From Chloroflexota bacterium (GTDB lineage Bacteria; Chloroflexota; Anaerolineae; Promineifilales; Promineifilaceae), in contig JAKEFB010000210.1 of the NCBI GenBank assembly GCA_022616275.1, forward strand, positions 1-57,230: DNA of 57,230 nucleotides, read 5' to 3'. A program made the translations under genes and the position numbers. The notes beneath the pieces are model-generated. The model was not told where the DNA came from, did no database searches, and worked only from the letters and a program-made list of their open reading frames with translations. This document shows positions 41,727 to 48,359 of the stretch, piece by piece. The stretch's first letter is position 1; each line of letters starts with the position of its first letter.

Positions 41727-43292
41727 ATGGGGTCTCAATCACGTCGCAACTTCTGGCTGGTTTTACTGCTGGCTGTGGGCCTGGCTGGCTTCATAGTGGT
41801 AAGTCCCACAGCCACTCTGGCCGTCAGGCCGGCGGCCGCGCAGGCCACGCTGGACGGCGAAGCCATTTACCTGGAACGGTGCGCCTTCTGCCACGGCGAG
41901 AATGGTGATGGCGATGGACCGGTGGCCCCTTATCTCAATCCCCGGCCGCGCGATTTCACCTCCGGCCAGTTCAAATTTCGCACCACTGCTTCCGGCGAAC
42001 TTCCCCTGCGTGAAGACGTAATTCATATCGTCCAGGTAGGCGTCCGCAGCACGGCGATGCCCGCCTGGGAAGGTGTTTTGACCGAGGCAGAAATCGAGGC
42101 GGTCGTGGATTATCTAACCCAAAATTTTGTGCCCGATTGGGGCGAGTTTGAACCGGTGGTGATCCCTGTTGGCAACCCGCCGCGCGTGACTGCGGCCATC
42201 ATCGCCGAAGGCGAGCAAATCTACCAGGAGTTGCAGTGCTGGAAATGCCACGGCCAGGCGGGGCGTGCCGATGGTCCTTCGGCGCCTACCCTGACCGATG
42301 ATTTTGATTTTCCTATTCGTGCCGCCGATTTAACCAAAGCGTGGCGTTATAAGGGCGGCAGTGAGCTGATAGACATTTACAGCCGCTTTTCCACCGGTCT
42401 CAATGGCACGCCGATGCCGTCATTCTATGATGTCTTCCCTGAAGAGGAACGGGAAGAGAAGTTGTGGGCGCTCTCCGCCTACGTGTACTCCCTGCAAGCC
42501 CAGCAGCCGACCGAGCAAAGCGTGATCACGGCCGGGCGTATCGCCGGCTCCCTGCCCACTTCCCCAGAGGCCCCGGAATGGAACGAGGTCGAAGCCGTTT
42601 CCCTTTTCCTGACCGGCCAGGTCATTACCGGCCCGCGCTGGCAGACGCCGGGCGTGGACGCCGTGACGGTGCGCGCCCTGCACAACGACGAAAGCCTGGC
42701 TCTCCTGGTCGAATGGAGCGACCCCTTTCAAGACGCGGCCGGCGGCGGTAGCGAGGGTAACGTGGGCAACGCTACCTACGTGAACCTCGATGAGTTTCTG
42801 GGCACGGCCGGTCCCCAACCTGATGCGTTGGCGGTGCAGTTCCCCCAAACCGTGACCGAGGGAACGCAGAAACCCTATTTCTTCTGGGGCCAGCCGGGCC
42901 AGCCGGTCAACTTGTGGCGCTGGCAGGCGGATAGTTCGGTGGCCGAGTATAATGTGGCCGGCTTTAGGGAGGAATGGCAACCGCAGGAGTCGTCACAGGT
43001 CACGGCCGAGGCTTCCTGGGCTGATGGACAATACCGGCTGCTGTTTACCCGGCCGCTGACGACGACTGATCCGAACGACGTCCAATTGGTTCCGGGCGAG
43101 TTCATTCCCATTGCCTTCCAGGCCTGGGAAGGATCAAATGGGGAAGCCGGCACACGCCTGGCGCTTTCTTCCTGGTACAGCCTGGTCCTGGAAAAGCCGG
43201 CGCCGGTTTCCGTTTACCTTTATACCGTTCTCACCGTGGGGCTGGTGGCTGCAGGCGAGTGGCTGCTGGTGAGACGGGCAAGGCGAAAATAG
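41727..43292 (+). CDS. Dihaem cytochrome c fused to EB-dh-type haem-binding domain (module B)
   Basis: 521 residues from ATG 41727. Signal peptide to about 33 (PAAAQA), CAFCH near 51 with STAMPAWEGVLTE, CWKCH near 172, EB-dh-type domain about 280-490 (VTVRALHNDESLALLVEWSD, FFWGQPGQPVNLWRWQ and FIPIAFQAWEGSNGE) and a C-terminal membrane helix. In the EB-dh part the Met seen in the module A copy (IAFMAWDG) is Gln here (IAFQAWEG), so haem coordination there may differ or be lost. Otherwise the domain order is identical to the paralogue. Confidence 0.85.
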   Translation: MGSQSRRNFWLVLLLAVGLAGFIVVSPTATLAVRPAAAQATLDGEAIYLERCAFCHGENGDGDGPVAPYLNPRPRDFTSGQFKFRTTASGELPLREDVIHIVQVGVRSTAMPAWEGVLTEAEIEAVVDYLTQNFVPDWGEFEPVVIPVGNPPRVTAAIIAEGEQIYQELQCWKCHGQAGRADGPSAPTLTDDFDFPIRAADLTKAWRYKGGSELIDIYSRFSTGLNGTPMPSFYDVFPEEEREEKLWALSAYVYSLQAQQPTEQSVITAGRIAGSLPTSPEAPEWNEVEAVSLFLTGQVITGPRWQTPGVDAVTVRALHNDESLALLVEWSDPFQDAAGGGSEGNVGNATYVNLDEFLGTAGPQPDALAVQFPQTVTEGTQKPYFFWGQPGQPVNLWRWQADSSVAEYNVAGFREEWQPQESSQVTAEASWADGQYRLLFTRPLTTTDPNDVQLVPGEFIPIAFQAWEGSNGEAGTRLALSSWYSLVLEKPAPVSVYLYTVLTVGLVAAGEWLLVRRARRK

Positions 43293-43306
43293 AAAAGAGG
43301 TGGATG

Positions 43307-44095
43307 ATGAAAGGAGTAAAACTATTTTGGTTGGCAATTATTAGTCTGATCGTCTTGTTGCTGGCGGCCGGGTGCGGCGGTGGCGGAGACGGGGCTGGCA
43401 ACGGCGAGGAGAATGGCGGCGGTGAAGCGGCCGTGGAGAATCCGGTAGACCCGGCGACGGCGGCGTCTATTGCCGGGAGAGTACTCTTTACCGGCACAGC
43501 GCCCGAGCCGGAGCCTATTCTGATGGACGCCGAGCCCGTCTGCCAGGAAAAACACCCTGATGGTGCCTTTACCGAAACGGTAGTCGTCAATGGCGATGGC
43601 ACGTTGCAGAACGTCTTCGTCTACGTGAAGGACGGTCTGGGTGATCTGGAATTCCCTGTTCCCGAGGAAGGCGTTGTTCTTGACCAGACCGGCTGCCACT
43701 ACGTGCCCCACGTCCTGGGTGTCCAGGTTGGCCAGGACTTGATCATTCGCAATAGCGATGGCATTCTGCACAACATTCACCCCATGCCCACCACCAACCG
43801 GGCTTTTAACCTGGGCCAGCCGGTGGCCATGGACTCGACCAAGCAATTTACCGAGGTCGAGGTCATGATCCCCATTGAATGCGACGTCCACGACTGGATG
43901 CTCGGCTACCTGGGCGTCCTGGACCATCCTTACTTTGACACGACTGGTGAAGATGGTGCCTTCTCGCTGCCTAACCTGCCACCAGGCACGTACACCATTG
44001 CTGCCTGGCACGAACTCTATGGCGAGCAAACGATGTCGGTGACGGTCGGCGAGCAGGAAGCGGCCGAGATTGAGTTTACGTTTGAAGGTAGTTAA
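43307..44095 (+). CDS. Cupredoxin-like lipoprotein with carboxypeptidase-regulatory-like tail (module B)
   Basis: 262 residues. Lipobox LLAAGC (Cys about 21), Gly-rich linker, then a cupredoxin-type domain: DGILHNIHPMP with the first His, and IECDVHDWMLGYLGV with Cys, His and Met in blue-copper spacing. The C-terminal GAFSLPNLPPGTYTIAAWHE matches the carboxypeptidase regulatory-like fold. Pairs with the copy at 36271; both close their modules. It directly precedes the oxidase genes, so it could deliver electrons to CuA of subunit II. Confidence 0.8.
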   Translation: MKGVKLFWLAIISLIVLLLAAGCGGGGDGAGNGEENGGGEAAVENPVDPATAASIAGRVLFTGTAPEPEPILMDAEPVCQEKHPDGAFTETVVVNGDGTLQNVFVYVKDGLGDLEFPVPEEGVVLDQTGCHYVPHVLGVQVGQDLIIRNSDGILHNIHPMPTTNRAFNLGQPVAMDSTKQFTEVEVMIPIECDVHDWMLGYLGVLDHPYFDTTGEDGAFSLPNLPPGTYTIAAWHELYGEQTMSVTVGEQEAAEIEFTFEGS

Positions 44096-44148
44096 GTTAT
44101 TGGTTGTTGGTTATTGGCCCTCTGGCTAATAACCAACAACCAATAATC
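44096..44148. repeat. Word-repeat hairpin (GGTTATTG words)
   Basis: GTTATTGGTTGTTGGTTATT and onwards (44096-44119) is followed, after four bases, by its near-perfect inverted copy (to 44148), giving a ~24-base stem built from repeats of GGTTATTG/GGTTGTTG. It separates the module B lipoprotein from coxB. Confidence 0.7.
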
Positions 44149-44165
44149 CAGATAAGGAGGCAACC

Positions 44166-44825
44166 GTGGGCGGAATCCATCCTGAGGCTTCGACCTTTGC
44201 CGGTCCTATTGACCAGATGTTCATGGTGGTGCTGATTGTCACCAGTGTGGCCTTTGTGCTGGTCGAGGGCACGTTGCTTTATTTCTTGATCCGCTACCGC
44301 CAACGCCAGGGACAGAAGGCTGCCTACATTCACGGCAACCGTCGCGTCGAAGCCGCTTGGACGATCATACCGGGAATGATGCTCTTCGGGCTGGCCGTTT
44401 TCCAGTACAACACCTGGGTGAGGGCGAAACTCTTTCTGCCGGCCGAATCCGATGCGCTCGTCGTCGGCGTGTCCTCTAACCAGTTTGAGTGGGAGGCGAC
44501 CTACCCCGGTGCGGACGGGGCGCTGGATACGGCCGACGACGTTAAGGCCCCCATTAATATTCTGCATTTCCCGGTCAACCGGCCGGTCATTATCCGGCTG
44601 GAATCTGAGGATGTGCTCCACAGTTTTTGGATACCGGCCCTGCGCGTCAAGCAGGACGCCATACCGGGACGGGAGATTGAACTCTGGTTTGAAGCCACTC
44701 TGCCTGGCGAGTATGAACTGGCCTGCGCCGAACTGTGTGGCCTGGGCCATTACCGGATGCGCGGCCGGGTCACCATCGAGTCAGAGTCCGAATTTGCGGC
44801 TTGGCTGGCCGAGTTGGCTGAATAA
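44166..44825 (+). CDS. coxB: Cytochrome c oxidase subunit II (CuA)
   Basis: 219 residues, GTG start with AAGGAGG upstream. Two membrane helices (about 15-40 and 60-82) and a periplasmic domain with full CuA ligands: HSFWIPALRVKQD near 155 and CAELCGLGHYRM near 189 (Cys, Cys, His, Met, plus Glu). No c-type haem domain at its C-terminus, unlike caa3 oxidases, so the separate cytochromes or cupredoxins must supply electrons. Confidence 0.95.
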   Translation: MGGIHPEASTFAGPIDQMFMVVLIVTSVAFVLVEGTLLYFLIRYRQRQGQKAAYIHGNRRVEAAWTIIPGMMLFGLAVFQYNTWVRAKLFLPAESDALVVGVSSNQFEWEATYPGADGALDTADDVKAPINILHFPVNRPVIIRLESEDVLHSFWIPALRVKQDAIPGREIELWFEATLPGEYELACAELCGLGHYRMRGRVTIESESEFAAWLAELAE

Positions 44826-44867
44826 CGGTAGGGCTCCACATGGCTGGTAACCCACCACCACGGATAA

Positions 44868-44905
44868 AAATGCTGATAGCTAATAGCCGATAGCTGACAG
44901 CTATT
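44868..44905. repeat. Word-repeat spacer (GATAGCT words) before coxA
   Basis: AAAAATGCTGATAGCTAATA and GATAGCTGACAGCTATTTTT form an inverted pair in the 95-base gap between coxB and coxA. The end T-run (CTATTTTT) could let it act as a weak terminator. Confidence 0.55.
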
Positions 44906-44921
44906 TTTGCAGGAGGAAGAT

Positions 44922-46667
44922 ATGACCACAGGAACGATAACAGCAGTCCCCCATGAGGCGACCCATGCTGTGCCGTTGAGTTTCTGGCGTAAATACGTCT
45001 TCTCGACGGACCACAAGGTGATTGGCAAGCAATTTCTCTTTTCCAGCCTCTTCTTCTTCACTGTTGGCGGGCTGCTGGCCATGTTCATCCGCACCCAGTT
45101 GGCCTGGCCGTGGCAGGAGATTCCCGTCGTCGGCCGCCTATTGTTCAGCAGCACCGGCAATATCCTATCTCCTGAAGGCTACCCGGCCCTGGTGACAATG
45201 CACGGGACGATCATGATCTTCTTTTTCATTATCCCCATTCTCTCCGGGGCTTTTGGCAACTTCCTCATCCCGCTCATGATCGGGGCCAGAGACATGGCCT
45301 TTCCCCGCATTAACATGATTAGCTACTGGATCATGGTGCCCGCCTTCGTCGTCATGCTGCTCGGCTTTTTCGTCGAGGGCGGAACGGCCGCCGCCGGCTG
45401 GACTTCTTACGTCCCCTTGAGCGCGTTGCCAGACATGGTCCCAGGCTCTGGCATGGGCCAGACGTTGTGGTTGATTAGCCTGCTCCTGGTGGGCACTTCC
45501 TCCACGATGGGCGCGATTAACTACATTACCACGATAGTGATGTTGCGGGCCGAGGGGATGCATATGTTCCGGTTGCCCATGACCATTTGGGCGCTGTTCA
45601 TTACTGCCGTCCTGGTGGTGTTGGCCACGCCCGTGCTCACCTCAGCCTTGATTTTGCTCCTACTCGACCGCACGATAGGCACCAGTTTCTTCCTGCCCAG
45701 CGGTGGCGGCAACCCCCTGCTCTGGCAGCACCTGTTCTGGTTCTACTCGCACCCGGCGGTCTACATCATGATTTTGCCGGCGATGGGTATGGCCTCGGAC
45801 ATCATCCCCTGCTTTGCCCGCAAGCCGCTCTTTGGCTACAAGCCGATGGTCTTTTCCATTATGGCCATCGCCGGATTAGGCTTCATCGTCTGGGGCCATC
45901 ACATGTTCCAGAGCGGCATGAACCCGGTCTTGGGCATTACCTTTATGACCTCGACGATGATGATCGCCCTGCCCTCGGCCATTAAGACCTTTAACTGGCT
46001 GGCCACCCTGTGGCGAGGCCAGATTCGCCTGACGGCGCCCATGCTGAACGGGCTGGCTTTTGTCTCCACCTTTGTTATTGGCGGCTTGAGCGGTGTCTTT
46101 GCCGCGGCCACGCCGGTGGACATTTTCATTCACGACACTTACTGGATCGTGGGCCACATTCATTACGTGCTCTTTGGCGGCAGCCTGTTTGGCGTCTTCG
46201 GGGCCATTCAATACTGGTTCCCCAAGATGTTCGGCCGGATGATGAACGATACCTGGGGGAAGGTGCATTTTGCCCTCACCTTCATCTCCTTTAACCTGGT
46301 CTTCTTCCCCATGTTCATCCTGGGCGCCAACGGCATGCCGCGCCGCATTGCCGATCCCTACAATTATGAGTTTCTGGCGCCGCTGCAAGGGCTTAACCAG
46401 TTCATGACCATCAGCGCCTATGTGCTGGGCCTGGCGCAACTGGTGCTCTTTGCCAACTTTTTCGTCAGCCTGTACCGGGGCAAAACAGCGGCCGCCAACC
46501 CCTGGCAGTCCAATACGCTGGAATGGACAACCTCGTCGCCGCCACCGTTGGAGAATTTCCACACTACGCCGGTAGTACAGCGCGGGCCATACGAATATAG
46601 TTCGCCAGAGAATGGCGAAGACTGGCTGCCGCAAGACCAGCTCTTGGTTGCTGCTGCGGCCGATTAA
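44922..46667 (+). CDS. coxA: Cytochrome c oxidase subunit I, A2 (YS) type
   Basis: 581 residues, AGGAGGAAG before ATG 44922. Twelve membrane helices with all metal ligands: MHGTIMIF (haem a His), HLFWFYSHPAVYIMILP (CuB His and cross-linked Tyr), VWGHHMFQSGMNP (CuB His pair), HDTYWIVGHIHYVLFGG (haem a3 and a His). The Glu of the classical HPEVY motif is replaced by Ala and preceded by Tyr-Ser (YSHPAVY), the signature of A2-type oxygen reductases, where the Tyr takes over the D-channel exit. It reduces oxygen to water and pumps protons. Confidence 0.96.
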   Translation: MTTGTITAVPHEATHAVPLSFWRKYVFSTDHKVIGKQFLFSSLFFFTVGGLLAMFIRTQLAWPWQEIPVVGRLLFSSTGNILSPEGYPALVTMHGTIMIFFFIIPILSGAFGNFLIPLMIGARDMAFPRINMISYWIMVPAFVVMLLGFFVEGGTAAAGWTSYVPLSALPDMVPGSGMGQTLWLISLLLVGTSSTMGAINYITTIVMLRAEGMHMFRLPMTIWALFITAVLVVLATPVLTSALILLLLDRTIGTSFFLPSGGGNPLLWQHLFWFYSHPAVYIMILPAMGMASDIIPCFARKPLFGYKPMVFSIMAIAGLGFIVWGHHMFQSGMNPVLGITFMTSTMMIALPSAIKTFNWLATLWRGQIRLTAPMLNGLAFVSTFVIGGLSGVFAAATPVDIFIHDTYWIVGHIHYVLFGGSLFGVFGAIQYWFPKMFGRMMNDTWGKVHFALTFISFNLVFFPMFILGANGMPRRIADPYNYEFLAPLQGLNQFMTISAYVLGLAQLVLFANFFVSLYRGKTAAANPWQSNTLEWTTSSPPPLENFHTTPVVQRGPYEYSSPENGEDWLPQDQLLVAAAAD

Positions 46668-46670
46668 CTG

Positions 46671-46731
46671 AAGTGCCAGGCACTTGATGACTTTGCCCGA
46701 TACCCGGCCAGCCGTAACGTGCCTGGCACTT
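46671..46731. repeat. Hairpin repeat between coxA and coxC
   Basis: AAGTGCCAGGCAC (46671-46683) pairs with GTGCCTGGCACTT (46719-46731), with a 35-base loop. Same family as 47343-47375. Confidence 0.7.
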
Positions 46732-46751
46732 ATGCTCGAGAAAGGAGTCCT

Positions 46752-47342
46752 ATGACCCACACAGCTATTAGCGAACATCACGTCACCCCTACCTGGCAGG
46801 GGATCAAGACGCTTAAGTTTGCGATGTGGTTATTCCTGGCCTCAGAAATCATGTTTTTTGCCGGGCTGATCGTGGCCTATTTGTCGCTGCGTTTTAGCAA
46901 GCCGGCCTGGCCGGTGGCGGCCGAACTACTGAACGTGCCCTTGGTGGCGCTGAACACGTTCATTTTGATCTTCAGCAGTGTTACGATGGTGCTGGCCTAT
47001 GACCGGGCCGAGCACGGCGACCGCCGGCGGGCGCCCTATTTCTTGTTGGCCACGGCCGTGCTCGGTGCCATCTTCGTCACCATCCAGGGCATCGAGTGGG
47101 GCGAATTGGCGGGCGAAGGGATTAGCGTCTCCACCGACCTGTTTGGTGCCAGCTTCTACACTGTGACCGGTTTCCACGGCGCACATGTTACCGGCGGGGT
47201 TATTTGGGTGCTGTGGACGGCAATTAAGGCTTTCCGCGGCCGCTACGTCCAGGACCACCTCGGCATTGAGTTGGTAGGATTGTACTGGCATTTTGTGGAC
47301 GTGGTCTGGATTTTTCTGTTTACGATTATCTACCTGATTTAA
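46752..47342 (+). CDS. coxC: Cytochrome c oxidase subunit III
   Basis: 196 residues, five membrane helices, start at ATG 46752 (AAAGGAG upstream). KFAMWLFLASEIMFFAGLI and HGAHVTGGVIW, GLYWHFVDVVWIFLFTIIYL are diagnostic of the family. It supports proton uptake and stability of subunit I. Smaller than mitochondrial subunit III because the first two helices are absent, as is usual in bacterial A2-type operons. Confidence 0.95.
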   Translation: MTHTAISEHHVTPTWQGIKTLKFAMWLFLASEIMFFAGLIVAYLSLRFSKPAWPVAAELLNVPLVALNTFILIFSSVTMVLAYDRAEHGDRRRAPYFLLATAVLGAIFVTIQGIEWGELAGEGISVSTDLFGASFYTVTGFHGAHVTGGVIWVLWTAIKAFRGRYVQDHLGIELVGLYWHFVDVVWIFLFTIIYLI

Positions 47343-47375
47343 AAGTGCCAGGCGCTTGATAAGCGCCAGGCACTT
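47343..47375. repeat. Hairpin repeat between coxC and coxD
   Basis: AAGTGCCAGGCGCTT (47343-47357) and AAGCGCCAGGCACTT (47361-47375) pair with one central mismatch. It is the second member of the GTGCCAGGC family in this operon; the ribosome site of coxD (AAGGAG) follows at once. Confidence 0.7.
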
Positions 47376-47391
47376 GTAAGGAGCAACCGTT

Positions 47392-47670
47392 ATGAAGGAA
47401 GCGCCTGCACAAAAACGTCCTTACTGGCAGGTCTTTGCTGTCCTGGCCGTGCTGACCGCCGCCGAGGTGGGGTTTGCCAGCCTGGACATTGCCCCCGGGC
47501 TTCGGGCCGTCGTTCTCCTGGTAATGGCGGCGTCCAAAGCAGTCCTGGTAGCTATGTTTTACATGCACCTGCGCTACGACCATCGCCTGCTGGCCATCAT
47601 CGGCGGTTTCCCGCTGCTGCTGGTGGTTATTATGCTCATTATCTTGATGGTTGACCGCGTGGTGACTTAG
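47392..47670 (+). CDS. coxD: Cytochrome c oxidase subunit IV (CoxD/caa3 type)
   Basis: 92 residues, three membrane helices, with MFYMHLRYDHRLLAII and LMVDRVVT typical of the bacterial subunit IV family. It stabilises the oxidase. AAGGAG precedes the ATG. Confidence 0.88.
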   Translation: MKEAPAQKRPYWQVFAVLAVLTAAEVGFASLDIAPGLRAVVLLVMAASKAVLVAMFYMHLRYDHRLLAIIGGFPLLLVVIMLIILMVDRVVT

Positions 47671-47698
47671 GTAGGGGCATGGCGCGCCATGCCCCTAC
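47671..47698. repeat. Perfect 28-base palindrome (GTAGGGGCATGG.. type)
   Basis: The 28 bases from GTAGGGGCATGGCG onward are fully self-complementary. This kind of sequence is, to my knowledge, widely dispersed in several bacterial genomes. It contains an ATG at 47679 that is not the likely start of the following gene. Confidence 0.75.
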
Positions 47699-47708
47699 TA
47701 AACTCCAA

Positions 47709-48269
47709 ATGGCGTCTACCCGGGCTGAAATCCACTTGCCGAAAAGTACATCCGCATGGATCATTGGCAGCGTATCGCTGCTGGTCGTGCTGGTTGTAGC
47801 TGTTTTGCTGCTGGCTCCGCCCGGCCTCTTGTTCCAGGCAGCGCCGTTGGACCGGGCTGCCGTAGCCTGGCTGCCCACGCTGAACGCCGGCTTGAACAGC
47901 GCCACCACCTTTTTGCTCACGGCCGCCTATCTTTTCATTCGCCGCCGGCAGGTCAAGCGCCATCGCTTCTGTATGCTCCTGGCCTTCAGCCTGTCGGCGC
48001 TCTTCCTGGCCTCCTACGTTATTTATCACGCCGTCGCCGGTTCGACCCGCTTTCCCGGGTCTGGCTGGGCCCGGCCGTTTTACTTCACCATCCTGTTCTC
48101 ACACATTGCCCTGGCCACCCTCGTCCTGCCCCTGGGCCTGACAACCCTGTACCGCGCCTGGCGGGGGGTGTTTGCCCAACACCGCCGAATCGCCCGCTGG
48201 ACGCTGCCGCTCTGGCTCTACGTCTCGGCCAGTGGGGTGGTGATTTATCTGTTGCTCTACCATTGGTAA
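47709..48269 (+). CDS. DUF420 membrane protein (CtaM-like, oxidase assembly)
   Basis: 186 residues from ATG 47709; the ATG at 47679 lies in the palindrome and lacks a ribosome site. Five membrane helices, with LPTLNAGLNSATTFLLTAAYLFI, HRFCMLLAFSLSALFLASYVIYH and SHIALATLVLPLGLTTLYRA typical of DUF420. CtaM, a member of the family, is needed for maturation of haem A-containing oxidases in Staphylococcus. It follows coxD directly, fitting an assembly role for this oxidase. Confidence 0.88.
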   Translation: MASTRAEIHLPKSTSAWIIGSVSLLVVLVVAVLLLAPPGLLFQAAPLDRAAVAWLPTLNAGLNSATTFLLTAAYLFIRRRQVKRHRFCMLLAFSLSALFLASYVIYHAVAGSTRFPGSGWARPFYFTILFSHIALATLVLPLGLTTLYRAWRGVFAQHRRIARWTLPLWLYVSASGVVIYLLLYHW

Positions 48270-48344
48270 TTAGAGATGAGAGATGAGAGATGAGAGATTG
48301 GCAACGGACCTTACCAATCTCCAATCTCCAATCTCTAATCTCCC
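48270..48344. repeat. Word-repeat hairpin (GAGATGA / CAATCTC words)
   Basis: AGAGATGAGAGATGAGAGAT and onward is followed after a short gap by CCAATCTCCAATCTCCAATC and onward, an inverted counterpart. It stands directly before the ribosome site (AAAGGAG) of the universal-stress/PCP_red gene. Confidence 0.7.
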
Positions 48345-48359
48345 CTAAAGGAGATTCGC

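Noticed and set aside
47679-47708. Earlier start of the DUF420 gene
   Set aside because: This ATG lies in a perfect palindrome and has no ribosome site; ATG at 47709 gives the normal family N-terminus.
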